From Opitutales bacterium (lineage in GTDB: Bacteria > Verrucomicrobiota > Verrucomicrobiia > Opitutales > UBA953), in assembly GCA_030725715.1 (NCBI GenBank), contig JANRFG010000034.1, positions 1-53,437 of the forward strand: DNA of 53,437 nt, written 5' to 3'. Below the pieces are notes generated by a model that searched no databases, had not been told where the DNA came from, and was given only the letters and a program-made list of their open reading frames with translations. Below are positions 35,944 through 43,269 of the stretch, piece after piece. How positions within the stretch are numbered: position 1 is the stretch's first letter; each line of letters begins with the position of its first letter. A program made the position numbers and the translations under genes.

Positions 35944-35976
35944 CCCTACCCCTACCCCCACCCCTACCCCTAACCC
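35944..35976. repeat. C-rich microsatellite, quadruplex-forming on the minus strand
   Basis: Six C tracts (35944-35946, 35949-35952, 35955-35959, 35961-35964, 35967-35970, 35974-35976) are separated by TA or A. They lie between the NusG-like stop and the next start. The complement has six G tracts, more than enough for a G-quadruplex. The unit resembles CCCCTA telomere-like repeats. Confidence 0.75.
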
Positions 35977-35983
35977 TTTTAGC

Positions 35984-36445
35984 ATGATCCTCGACCAACT
36001 CTCCGCCTCCGCCGCCTACGAGTCGCTGCATCCGCTCTTCCCGCAGGCATTCGCCTACCTGCGCGCCTTCGACGTCACCACGGCCGACGGCAAATACGAG
36101 CTCCATGGCCAAGACCTCGTCGCGATCGTGCAGCGCTACCAGACGGCCCCGTCGGCCGACAAGATGTGGGAAGCCCATCAGGTCTACGGCGATATCCAGG
36201 TCGTCTATCAAGGCCTCGAACTCTGCGGCCATACGGACCAGAAGACCTTGGTCGTGACCAAGCCCTATATCGCCGAGAAGGACGTCGAGAAATACGCCGC
36301 GCCGACGGCCCCTTCCGCGCTCCTGACGCTCGGTCGTGGCAACTTCGCGGTCTTCCATCCGCAGGACGGCCATCAGCCTGGCGTCCAGCTCGGCGCCCCG
36401 GCCGAGATCCTGAAGGTGGTCATCAAGTTCCGCCTGAAGGCCTGA
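35984..36445 (+). CDS. YhcH/YjgK/YiaL family (DUF386) protein
   Basis: The protein has 153 residues, the full family length. It is a cupin-like single beta domain. Recognisable stretches are GKYELHGQDLVAIVQRYQT, KMWEAHQVYGDIQVVYQG and NFAVFHPQDGHQPGVQ, which give the conserved His/Glu metal-binding set (WEAHQxYxDIQ and FPxDxHxP). Characterised relatives act in sugar and sialic acid metabolism, and the family is often found with sugar catabolism genes. The substrate here is not known. The start follows the C-rich repeat with no Shine-Dalgarno. Confidence 0.88.
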   Translation: MILDQLSASAAYESLHPLFPQAFAYLRAFDVTTADGKYELHGQDLVAIVQRYQTAPSADKMWEAHQVYGDIQVVYQGLELCGHTDQKTLVVTKPYIAEKDVEKYAAPTAPSALLTLGRGNFAVFHPQDGHQPGVQLGAPAEILKVVIKFRLKA

Positions 36446-36479
36446 GCGGCTTGCAACTTCGCCGGCTTGACGGTGTCCT

Positions 36480-37424
36480 ATGGTCAACCCCATGAGACTC
36501 CTCCCCGGCCTGCTCCTCGCCCTCACCTGCGCCCTCGGCTACGCCCAGGACGTCACCCGCGTCTCCGACGTCATCTACGCCAAGCATGACGGCGTGGCGC
36601 TGACGATGGACGTCTTCACGCCGGCCAAGCCCAACGGGGCCGCGGTCATCAAGATCGTCAGCGGCGGCTGGAACTCCAATCACAACAGCATCAGCGACGG
36701 CGGCTGGCCGAAGCACGGCTTCACGACCTTCGTCGTGGTCCACGGCACCCAACCTCGCTTCCATGTCCACGAGATCGTCGCCGACCTCCAGCGCTCCGTC
36801 CGCTTCGTCCGCGCCAATGCCGCCAAGTTCGGCATCGATCCGGACAAGATCGGCGTCACCGGCAGCAGCGCCGGCGGCCACCTCAGCCTGATGCTCGGCA
36901 CCCGCGTGCTTCCGGCCAACCCGAAGTCCAAGGATCCGGTCGAGCGCGTGAGCTCGGCGGTCAACGCCGTCGCCTGTTACTACCCGCCGGTCGATTTCCT
37001 CGGCTGGCACAAGGAAGGCGACAGCAAGGATGGCATCGGGCCGCTCACCACGCGTGCCCCGGCCTTCGGCCCCGTCGTGACCACCGCCGAAGGACGCGAA
37101 CGCGCCGGCCGTGAAATGTCGCCCCTCTACTGGATCAGCGCCCAGACGCCCCCGACCTTCATCGTCCAGGGCGACGCCGACCCGCTCGTCCCTGACTCGC
37201 AGGCCCGCCGCTACCACGCCCGCGCCCAGGAAGTCGGCTCGAAGAGCGACGTACTGATCCGTCTCGGCGCCGCCCACGGCGGCTGGGTCGAGATGGCCGA
37301 CGACAATGTCCGCATGGCGGAATGGTTCAGCCTCCACCTGCTCGGCCAGCAGCCGGCCAAGCCCTTCTCTTACGACGTGCACACCCTGCCCAGCACGCCG
37401 GTGCCTAAGAAGGCCAAGAAGTAA
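36480..37424 (+). CDS. Secreted alpha/beta hydrolase (esterase/peptidase-like)
   Basis: The protein has 314 residues if it starts at the ATG at 36480; a second in-frame ATG at 36492 starts the same signal peptide (MRLLPGLLLALTCALGYA). It is an alpha/beta hydrolase of the BD-FAE/acetyl-xylan-esterase-like group. SGGWNSNH forms the oxyanion region, GVTGSSAGGHLSLM carries the nucleophile Ser130, VQGDADPLVP the acid Asp and GAAHGGW the catalytic His. It likely deacylates carbohydrate esters in the periplasm, which fits the sulfatases nearby. The Lys-rich C-terminus (KKAKK) recalls that of the sulfatases here. Confidence 0.82.
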   Translation: MVNPMRLLPGLLLALTCALGYAQDVTRVSDVIYAKHDGVALTMDVFTPAKPNGAAVIKIVSGGWNSNHNSISDGGWPKHGFTTFVVVHGTQPRFHVHEIVADLQRSVRFVRANAAKFGIDPDKIGVTGSSAGGHLSLMLGTRVLPANPKSKDPVERVSSAVNAVACYYPPVDFLGWHKEGDSKDGIGPLTTRAPAFGPVVTTAEGRERAGREMSPLYWISAQTPPTFIVQGDADPLVPDSQARRYHARAQEVGSKSDVLIRLGAAHGGWVEMADDNVRMAEWFSLHLLGQQPAKPFSYDVHTLPSTPVPKKAKK

Positions 37425-37478
37425 GCCGGCCGGAGATTTACGCTGGCGGGAAGGCCGGGCCGTTTCCATAAACACGGT

Positions 37479-38183
37479 ATGGCTTCGCCTTGCCGACTCA
37501 TCCTCGCCCTCGACGTTGAGACCAAGGAGGAAGCCTTGGCGCTCGCCCGCCCCCTCGCCGGCAATCTGGCCTGGGTGAAGCTCGGCCTCCAGCTCTTCAC
37601 GCGCCACGGTCCGGGCATCGTCGATGAATTCCACGCCCTCGGCTTCAAGGTCTTCCTCGACCTGAAGTTCCACGACATCCCCAACACCGTCGCGTCCGCG
37701 GTGAAGAGCCTCCAGGGTCGCCCCTGCTCGCTCCTGACGATCCACGCCTGCGGCGGTCCTGAGATGATCGCCCGCGCCGCCGATGCCGCGAAGTCCGCCC
37801 TGCCCGACTGCACGGTGCTCGGCGTGACGGTGCTCACGTCCATGGATCAGGCCCAGCTTTCCGCCACGGGCGTCGCCCGCACGCCGGAAGAACAGGTCCG
37901 CCTGCTCGGCCGCATGGCCATCGACTCCGGCATCGGCGGCCTCGTCTGCTCGCCGCTCGAACTTCCCGTCCTCCGCGCCGACCTCGGCGCCGGCCCGACG
38001 CTCGTGACGCCGGGCATCCGCTATCCTGACGCCGCCGGCGACGACCAGAACCGCATCATGACGCCCGCCCAGGCCGCCGCCGCGGGCGCGAGCTTCATCG
38101 TGGTGGGCCGTCCCATCCTCAAGGCCAAGGATCCCACGGCCGAGACGCTCCGCATCCGCCGCGACATCGGCGAGACCGCATGA
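37479..38183 (+). CDS. pyrF: Orotidine 5'-phosphate decarboxylase
   Basis: The protein has 234 residues, the standard size. The TIM-barrel decarboxylase has its signature DLKFHDIPNT at 61-70, with Asp61, Lys63 and Asp66 as the catalytic set. ILALDV at the first strand and GATPGIR-like VTPGIRYP plus FIVVGRPI near the C-terminus bind the phosphate. It converts OMP to UMP, the last step of de novo pyrimidine synthesis. The ispD gene begins inside its stop codon (ATGA). Confidence 0.95.
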   Translation: MASPCRLILALDVETKEEALALARPLAGNLAWVKLGLQLFTRHGPGIVDEFHALGFKVFLDLKFHDIPNTVASAVKSLQGRPCSLLTIHACGGPEMIARAADAAKSALPDCTVLGVTVLTSMDQAQLSATGVARTPEEQVRLLGRMAIDSGIGGLVCSPLELPVLRADLGAGPTLVTPGIRYPDAAGDDQNRIMTPAQAAAAGASFIVVGRPILKAKDPTAETLRIRRDIGETA

Positions 38184-38884
38184 GCGCCGGCGACGACATC
38201 CTCATCCTTCTCGCCGCGGGTTCCGCCCGGCGCATGCAGTCCGTCGTCGACGACAAGATCACCGCGCTCCTCGCCGGCAAGCCGGTCTTCGTCCACTCGC
38301 TCCGAACCTTCCTGAGCACGGGCCTGGTCGGGCGCGCGATCATCACCTATCGCGACGACGCGCAGCTCGCCAAACTGCGCGCCCTGCTGGCCGCGCACCT
38401 GCCCGCGGCCACGGCGATCGACTTCGTGCCCGGCGGCGAATCCCGTCAGGACTCGGTCCTGGCGGCGCTCAACACCTGCGAAGGCCACGCCGGCCTGGTC
38501 CACATCCACGACGGCGCCCGCCCGTTGGTCTCCGCCGAAGCCATCCGCAAGGTCCGCGCCAAGGCCTTCGAGACCGGCGCCGCCATCCTCGCCGGCCGCG
38601 CCGCCGACACGGTCAAGATCGCCAAGGCGGACTCCGCTTCGGTCGAGACCTCCCCGGACCGCGGACTGGTCTGGACCGCCGAGACGCCGCAGGTCTTCCG
38701 CACGGCCGTCGTGCTCAAGGCCTACCGCAAGGTCGCGGAACTCCAGCGCAAGGTGACCGACGACAGCTCCGCCGTGGAGTTCGTCGGCCAGGACGTTTCC
38801 TTGGTCGAGAACCCCTCGGTGAACCTCAAGCTGACGCGGCCGGCGGATTTCGTCCTGGCGGAGGCGATCCTGAAGACGCGCTGA
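38180..38884 (+). CDS. ispD: 2-C-methyl-D-erythritol 4-phosphate cytidylyltransferase
   Basis: The protein has 234 residues. The nucleotide-binding glycine-rich loop is LLAAGSARRM (about 10-19) with DKITALLAGKPV after it. GGESRQDSVLAAL and HDGARPLVS are the core IspD motifs, and TAETPQVFRTAVV and the closing ENPSVNLKLTRPAD fit the family end. It transfers CMP to MEP in the non-mevalonate isoprenoid pathway, which feeds quinone tails and undecaprenyl carriers. It is coupled to pyrF by ATGA; its stop lies four bases from the convergent hypothetical gene. Confidence 0.93.
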   Translation: MSAGDDILILLAAGSARRMQSVVDDKITALLAGKPVFVHSLRTFLSTGLVGRAIITYRDDAQLAKLRALLAAHLPAATAIDFVPGGESRQDSVLAALNTCEGHAGLVHIHDGARPLVSAEAIRKVRAKAFETGAAILAGRAADTVKIAKADSASVETSPDRGLVWTAETPQVFRTAVVLKAYRKVAELQRKVTDDSSAVEFVGQDVSLVENPSVNLKLTRPADFVLAEAILKTR

Positions 38885-38888
38885 GCGC

Positions 38889-39359
38889 TCAGTAGCCGGC
38901 CTGTCGGAGCGCGGCGTCCAGCTTGACCTGGAAGTCCGTGATGTCCTGCGGCGTCGGGCGATAACCCGGCGTGCGCGCGGCCATGCCCGGACGGCCCTGA
39001 TGATCGATGTACCAATCGGCCTTTTCGCCGTCGGAGAAAGTGACGTGTCCGCTGACCATCGCGTGCGGTTGGGCGATCGTGTCGACTTCGACGGTGACGA
39101 CGCCGGAGCCCTGGGCGGTCGGAGCATCAGGAGCGGCGGGCTCGGCCGGGGCTTCTTCGACGGCGGCCGCTTCCGGCTGCTTCGGCTCTTCCTTCTCGAT
39201 CAGGGCGAGATTCAGGTCGTCGACGAGGAAACGGACGTCCATGTAGGTCATGGAAACCTCGAGCTGGGAGGAAAGGCGCTCCTGGATCTGTGAAAGCGTC
39301 GCGCCTTCGGCCACCCAGGCGGAGACCTTGGTGATCTGTTCGGGAGTCAGTTTGGCCAT
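38889..39359 (-). CDS. Conserved-looking hypothetical protein
   Basis: The protein has 156 residues with no signal peptide. The N-terminal 55 residues look like a small helical domain (LTPEQITKVSAWVAEGATL, then MTYMDVRFLVDDLNLALIE), somewhat like a helix-turn-helix. A Glu/Pro/Ala linker (about 56-85) leads to a beta-rich C-terminal domain with VTVEVDTIAQPHAMVSGHVTF and DGEKADWYIDHQGRPGM. I do not recognise the family. The two-domain plan with an acidic linker suggests a cytoplasmic regulatory or binding protein. It is divergent from menB and has its own promoter-like box. Confidence 0.72.
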   Translation of the reverse strand: MAKLTPEQITKVSAWVAEGATLSQIQERLSSQLEVSMTYMDVRFLVDDLNLALIEKEEPKQPEAAAVEEAPAEPAAPDAPTAQGSGVVTVEVDTIAQPHAMVSGHVTFSDGEKADWYIDHQGRPGMAARTPGYRPTPQDITDFQVKLDAALRQAGY

Positions 39360-39367
39360 AGGAGGCC

Positions 39368-39396
39368 AAAGTGCGGGAACCGCCGGCGATTTTCAA
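39368..39396 (-). promoter_or_regulatory. Candidate promoter of the hypothetical gene
   Basis: On the minus strand TTGAAA (39396-39391), a 17-base spacer and CACTTT (39373-39368) are followed by eight bases and the ATG at 39359. The -10 resembles those of menB and the chelatase gene. Confidence 0.45.
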
Positions 39397-39416
39397 GCGT
39401 CCCGTCGCTTAATCGT

Positions 39417-39445
39417 TTGAAAACGTCCCCCCTGCCTCCAACTTA
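39417..39445 (+). promoter_or_regulatory. Candidate leaderless promoter of menB
   Basis: TTGAAA (39417-39422), a 17-base spacer and AACTTA (39440-39445) are followed by six bases and the ATG at 39452. The last 14 bases including the ATG, ACTTAAGCCCCATG, recur exactly before the gene at 48971. Confidence 0.5.
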
Positions 39446-39451
39446 AGCCCC

Positions 39452-40297
39452 ATGCAGCCTGACCTCCGTTGGCAGAAGTGCGGCGAGTTCGCCGAGATCG
39501 TCTATGAGAAGGCCGAGGGTATCGCCCGCGTGACCATCAACCGCCCGCACCGTCGCAATGCCTTCACGCCGGATACCGTCGCCGAGCTGCTCAAGGCCTT
39601 CGGCGACGCCCGCGACGACGCGACCATCGGCGTGGTGCTCCTGCGCGGCGCCAACCCCCAGCACGACGGCAAGTTCGCCTTCTGCGCCGGCGGCGACCAG
39701 AATATCCGCGGCGACAAGAAGGGCGGCTACATGGGCAAGGACGGCGTCCCTCGCCTCAACGTCCTCGACCTGCAGCGCCTCATCCGCTCGATGCCCAAGG
39801 TCGTCATCGCCCTCGTGGCCGGCTTCGCCATCGGCGGCGGCCACGTCCTCCACGTCATCTGCGACCTGACCATCGCCGCCGACAACGCGGTCTTCGGCCA
39901 GACCGGCCCGAAGGTCGGCAGTTTCGACGGCGGCTTCGGCGCGTCCTACCTCGCCCGCATCGTCGGCCAGAAGAAGGCCCGCGAGATCTGGTATCTCTGC
40001 CGCCAATACGATGCGAAGCAGGCCCTTGAGATGGGGCTCGTCAACACGGTCGTCCCTTACGAACAGCTCGACGCCGAGGGCGTGAAGTGGGCGCAGGAGA
40101 TCATGACCAAGAGCCCGCTCGCCATCCGCTGCCTGAAGTCGGCCTTCAATGCCGAGCTCGACGGCCAGGCCGGCATCCAGGAACTCTCCGGCAACGCCAC
40201 CCTGCTCTATTATCTTTCGGAAGAGGGCGACGAAGGTCGCGCCGCTTGGAACGAGAAACGCGCTCCGAACTTCCGGAAATTCCCGTGGCTCCCGTAA
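39452..40297 (+). CDS. menB: 1,4-dihydroxy-2-naphthoyl-CoA synthase
   Basis: The protein has 281 residues of the crotonase fold. [17 protein letters not shown] (about 27-43) is the typical N-terminal strand. FCAGGDQ and the oxyanion loop [19 protein letters not shown] follow, then [16 protein letters not shown], the MenB-specific segment that separates it from other enoyl-CoA hydratases. It closes the second ring of menaquinone by Dieckmann-type condensation of succinylbenzoyl-CoA. The presence of menB implies a menaquinone-based respiratory chain. The methyltransferase gene downstream overlaps its end by 13 bases. Confidence 0.95.
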   Translation: MQPDLRWQKCGEFAEIVYEKAEGIARVTINRPHRRNAFTPDTVAELLKAFGDARDDATIGVVLLRGANPQHDGKFAFCAGGDQNIRGDKKGGYMGKDGVPRLNVLDLQRLIRSMPKVVIALVAGFAIGGGHVLHVICDLTIAADNAVFGQTGPKVGSFDGGFGASYLARIVGQKKAREIWYLCRQYDAKQALEMGLVNTVVPYEQLDAEGVKWAQEIMTKSPLAIRCLKSAFNAELDGQAGIQELSGNATLLYYLSEEGDEGRAAWNEKRAPNFRKFPWLP

Positions 40298-40869
40298 ACC
40301 CGGTCCGCGTCACCGAACGCGCTCAGAAGCTCGCCACGGAAATCCTCCGCCCGGGTGACATCGCCGTGGACGGCACCGCGGGCAAAGGCCGGGACACCGC
40401 CTGCCTCGCCCAAGCCGTCGGCCCCTCGGGCCACGTCCATGCCTTCGACATCCAACCGGAAGCCGTCGCCTCGACCCGCAACCTCCTCGAGGTCGCCGGC
40501 CTGCTGGACCGCGTTTCGGTGCACCTCCGCAGCCATGCCGAACTCGCGGCGGTGCTCACGCCCGCCCAGCAAGGCAAGGTCGGCGTGGCGATCTTCAACC
40601 TGGGCTACCTGCCCGGCGGCAATCCCGACATCATCACCCGCCCCGACTCCACGCAAGTGGCGCTCGACGCCGCCTTCGCCGCGCTTCGCCCCGGTGGACG
40701 TCTTATCTGCGTGGCCTACACGGGTCACCCCGGCGGCCCCGAAGAATCGGACATCGTGCTACAGTTCGCCGAAGCCCACGCCGCCGCCGGCCTGCACGTC
40801 GAGAAGATCGGCTATTACCCGACCCCAGGTAAGCCCTGGATCCTCGTGGTGAATAAGCCTGCGGCCTGA
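40285..40869 (+). CDS. tRNA wobble-uridine methyltransferase MnmM-like (YtqB family)
   Basis: The protein has 194 residues from GTG 40285, which gives [17 protein letters not shown]. It is a Rossmann SAM methyltransferase: [19 protein letters not shown] is motif [12 protein letters not shown] motif II, and FNLGYLPGG the YtqB/MnmM signature in place of [16 protein letters not shown] lies near the C-terminus as in B. subtilis YtqB. That enzyme methylates nm5s2U34 to mnm5s2U34 in tRNA. The gene overlaps menB by 13 bases; the link to menaquinone is probably only positional. Confidence 0.85.
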   Translation: MAPVNPVRVTERAQKLATEILRPGDIAVDGTAGKGRDTACLAQAVGPSGHVHAFDIQPEAVASTRNLLEVAGLLDRVSVHLRSHAELAAVLTPAQQGKVGVAIFNLGYLPGGNPDIITRPDSTQVALDAAFAALRPGGRLICVAYTGHPGGPEESDIVLQFAEAHAAAGLHVEKIGYYPTPGKPWILVVNKPAA

Positions 40870-40974
40870 GTCGACTCGTGCTTGGCTGAGGCGTTGCGCT
40901 CAGGTGATCGATCCTAGACCGGCAGACTTGTCGAGTCGGTTTGTCATGCTTGGTTGAAGGCATGAAACCGACAT

Positions 40975-41003
40975 TTGACCTGTGGTCACAAAAGGACTAC
41001 ATT
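40975..41003 (+). promoter_or_regulatory. Promoter and operator of the toxin-antitoxin pair
   Basis: TTGACC (40975-40980), a 17-base spacer and TACATT (40998-41003) are followed by six bases and the ATG at 41010, so the message is probably leaderless. TGACC-TGT-GGTCA (40976-40988), a short palindrome, overlaps the -35 and spacer and could be the antitoxin operator. Confidence 0.6.
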
Positions 41004-41009
41004 ACGCGC

Positions 41010-41270
41010 ATGAAGAAGTCCGCCCTCGTCCGTGCCCGCATCGAACCTGCGCTCAAGCGTAAGGCTGAGAAGATCCTCGCCGAGCTCGGCTTGAACGCCT
41101 CGGACGCGATTCATCTGCTCTATCGCCAAGTCGCCCTGCACCAAGCCCTGCCCTTCCCGGTGCACACGCCGAACGCCGCCACCGCCCAGGCCCTCCAAGC
41201 CACCCGCAAGAGCCAGGGCACGCGTCGTTATCGCAACAAGGAACAACTCTTCAAAGACCTCGGCCTGTGA
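41010..41270 (+). CDS. RelB/DinJ-family antitoxin
   Basis: The protein has 86 residues from the ATG at 41010; an earlier in-frame ATG at 40962 would fall inside the promoter. The N-terminal ribbon-helix-helix (KKSALVRARIEPALKRKAEKILAEL, split by the turn GLNASDAIHLLYRQVALHQAL) matches RelB/DinJ repressors. The C-terminal part (FPVHTPNAATAQAL and after) is the flexible toxin-neutralising region. It should bind and mask the YafQ-like toxin encoded next and repress the operon through the palindrome at 40976-40988. Its stop overlaps the toxin start (GTGA). Confidence 0.88.
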   Translation: MKKSALVRARIEPALKRKAEKILAELGLNASDAIHLLYRQVALHQALPFPVHTPNAATAQALQATRKSQGTRRYRNKEQLFKDLGL

Positions 41271-41542
41271 TCAGGATCTCTTCCGGGAAACGCTTCCGGA
41301 AAGACGTGGAGGTGATGCGGCGGCGGGGTAAGGATCTCCGGAAGCTTCGTCGGTGGCTGGAGTTACTGATAAGCGGCGACCCCCTGCCCTCGAACTACCG
41401 TGACCACCCCCTGAGAGGAACGTTTCAGGACGCCCGGGACTCCCATCTGGAACCCGACTGGCTGGTCATCTACGTCCGTGACCCCAAGACCGACGAAATC
41501 CGCCTGATCCGGACCGGTACCCATCAGGACCTGTTCGAATAG
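41267..41542 (+). CDS. YafQ-family mRNA interferase toxin
   Basis: The protein has 91 residues from a GTG that overlaps the antitoxin stop. It is RelE/YafQ fold with all the expected catalytic positions of E. coli YafQ: His47 (DHPL), His60, Asp64 and Trp65 (HLEPDW), and His86 (RTGTH). It cuts mRNA on the ribosome when free of antitoxin. The N-terminal part is very basic, as expected for RNA binding. No truncation or frameshift is visible, so the module looks intact. GTGA coupling should keep toxin below antitoxin level. Confidence 0.92.
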   Translation: MIRISSGKRFRKDVEVMRRRGKDLRKLRRWLELLISGDPLPSNYRDHPLRGTFQDARDSHLEPDWLVIYVRDPKTDEIRLIRTGTHQDLFE

Positions 41543-41597
41543 TGCTCCTTTCGGCTCCGTTTCTTGCCTTCCCGCGAGTTAGGAATACCCAAGATAC

Positions 41598-42497
41598 ATG
41601 AGCGCCCCGCGCAAAGTCATCCTGACCGGAGCCACGGGATTGGTCGGCAAAGCCGTCGGCCGTCAGCTCACCGCGCTCGGTTACGAGGTCGTCCCTTTCC
41701 GCTCTCGTCACGATGGTGCCGGCGGCATGAACCATCTGACCGGCCATATCGACCGCGACGCGCTCGAAGGCGCCTTCGCGGTGATCCATCTCGCCGGCGA
41801 ACCCATCTCGCAACGTTGGTCCGCCGCCGCCAAGGAGCGCATCCTGACCAGCCGCCGCGACGGCACCCGTCTCCTCGCCGAAACCTTGGCCGGACTGAAA
41901 TCCAAGCCCGGGCTCTTCCTCTCGATGTCCGGTGTCGGCCGTTACGGTATCCGTCGCGACGAGACCCTCACGGAAGCCTCCGAAGTCTCGACGGAAGGCT
42001 TCCTCGGCGAAGTCTCCGCCGCCTGGGAACAGGCGACCGAACCCGCCCGAGCGGCCGGCATCCGGACGACCTGGCTTCGGACCGGGGTCGTGCTCGCGGC
42101 GTCGAGCGGCGCCCTGCGCCTGATGCTGCCGGCCTTCCGCTGCGGACTGGGCGGCCCCATCGGCCACGGACGCCAGCAGATGAGCTGGATCCGGCTCGGC
42201 GACCTGGTCCGCCTGATCGCCTGGTGCCTGGAGCAGCCCACCCTCCCGCCGGCCCTCAACGCCGTCGCCCCCGAGCCCTGCTCACAGGCCGACTTCGCCC
42301 GCGCCCTCGGCAAGGTCCTCCACCGCCCCGCCTTCCTCCCCGCCCCCGCCTGGGCCGTCCGCCTGCTCTTCGGCCAGATGGGCGACGAGACCGTCCTCGG
42401 CGACCTGCGCGTGACCCCCGCCGCCGCCTTGGCCGCGGGCTTTCGCTTCGAGACGCCCGACCTGCCCGCAGCCCTCGCGCGGGCGCTCGGTGAATGA
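41598..42497 (+). CDS. TIGR01777-type NAD(P)-dependent epimerase/oxidoreductase
   Basis: The protein has 299 residues. The Rossmann nucleotide-binding motif TGATGLVGKAVG is at 10-21, followed by VIHLAGEPI and the family segment RWSAAAKERILTSRRDGTRLL. SMSGVGRYG provides the serine region, and a YfcH-like C-terminal DUF1731 domain (about 250-299; LGDLRVTPAAALAAGFRFE) closes the chain. It is an extended short-chain dehydrogenase/epimerase of unknown substrate. Its end overlaps the reading frame upstream of the LysM gene. A TTGCCT box lies 34 bases before the start. Confidence 0.9.
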   Translation: MSAPRKVILTGATGLVGKAVGRQLTALGYEVVPFRSRHDGAGGMNHLTGHIDRDALEGAFAVIHLAGEPISQRWSAAAKERILTSRRDGTRLLAETLAGLKSKPGLFLSMSGVGRYGIRRDETLTEASEVSTEGFLGEVSAAWEQATEPARAAGIRTTWLRTGVVLAASSGALRLMLPAFRCGLGGPIGHGRQQMSWIRLGDLVRLIAWCLEQPTLPPALNAVAPEPCSQADFARALGKVLHRPAFLPAPAWAVRLLFGQMGDETVLGDLRVTPAAALAAGFRFETPDLPAALARALGE

Positions 42498-42540
42498 TTT
42501 GAGATTGAAGGAGGCGACGCCGACGAGGATTGTGCCCGTC

Positions 42541-43266
42541 ATGGTCCGCGCTGCTTTCGTCCTCTCCTTCCTCCTGCTCGTCGGCTGCGAAGACGGCTCG
42601 CGGGCCGACTCCCGCACCCTCGACGTCGACGACCCGGAATTCCGCCAGGGTCAGACGTTCCACAAGCAAGGCGAAGTCCGCAAGGCCCTCGAGTGCTTCC
42701 TCAAGGTCATCGATAATCGTAAAGGCGCCGCCGAGTCCCACCTCGAGGCCGGACGCATGTACCTGGAGCTCCAGGATCCGCTGCCGGCGATCTATCATTT
42801 CAACCAGTACATCCGGATGAAGCCGACTTCCGAGCAGTCGAACATCGTCCGTCAGATGGTGAAGACCGCCGAGAAGCAGTTCATGCAGCAGCTGCCGGGC
42901 CGGCCGATGGAACCCGACGCCCTCGGTGGCGCCGATCTCAACGCCCGCCTGCGTTCCCTGCAGCTCGAGAACGAGAAGCTCAAGCGCGAGCTGGCCGACG
43001 CGAACCGCAGCTCCAAGGCGCTCACCCTTCCGCCCAAGACGACCGGGCCCGCCGCCGACAAGCCCGTGACCGCCGCCGAAGGCCCAGCGGGGCGCTTCCG
43101 CCAGTACACGATCGTCAAGGGTGACAGCCTTTCGAGCATCGCGCGCAAGATCTACGGCGACGCCGGTCCCGCGCGCATCTCGGCCATCTTCAACGCCAAC
43201 CGCGACAAGATGACCTCGGTGAACAACCTCCCCAAGATCGGGTCGGTCATCCTCCTGCCGGAATAA
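42541..43266 (+). CDS. LysM lipoprotein with TPR-like helices
   Basis: The protein has 241 residues from the ATG at 42541, which begins a lipoprotein signal (FVLSFLLLVGC; Cys near 16). Helical TPR-like repeats (about 30-115; FRQGQTFHKQGEVRKALECF, then AIYHFNQYIRM) precede a short coiled coil (LRSLQLENEKLKRELADAN). A C-terminal LysM domain (about 193-241) carries YTIVKGDSLSSIARKIYGD and PKIGSVILLPE. It likely anchors to peptidoglycan at the outer membrane inner face. It is the head of a recF-secG run. A TTGAAG box lies 36 bases before the start. Confidence 0.87.
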   Translation: MVRAAFVLSFLLLVGCEDGSRADSRTLDVDDPEFRQGQTFHKQGEVRKALECFLKVIDNRKGAAESHLEAGRMYLELQDPLPAIYHFNQYIRMKPTSEQSNIVRQMVKTAEKQFMQQLPGRPMEPDALGGADLNARLRSLQLENEKLKRELADANRSSKALTLPPKTTGPAADKPVTAAEGPAGRFRQYTIVKGDSLSSIARKIYGDAGPARISAIFNANRDKMTSVNNLPKIGSVILLPE

Positions 43267-43269
43267 GCC

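Noticed and set aside
35941-35980. CRISPR array
   Set aside because: The repeat unit is six bases with no spacers; it is a simple-sequence tract.
40962-41270. Longer antitoxin starting at 40941 or 40962
   Set aside because: These starts lie before or inside the -35/-10 region, and the ribbon-helix-helix begins at the ATG at 41010.
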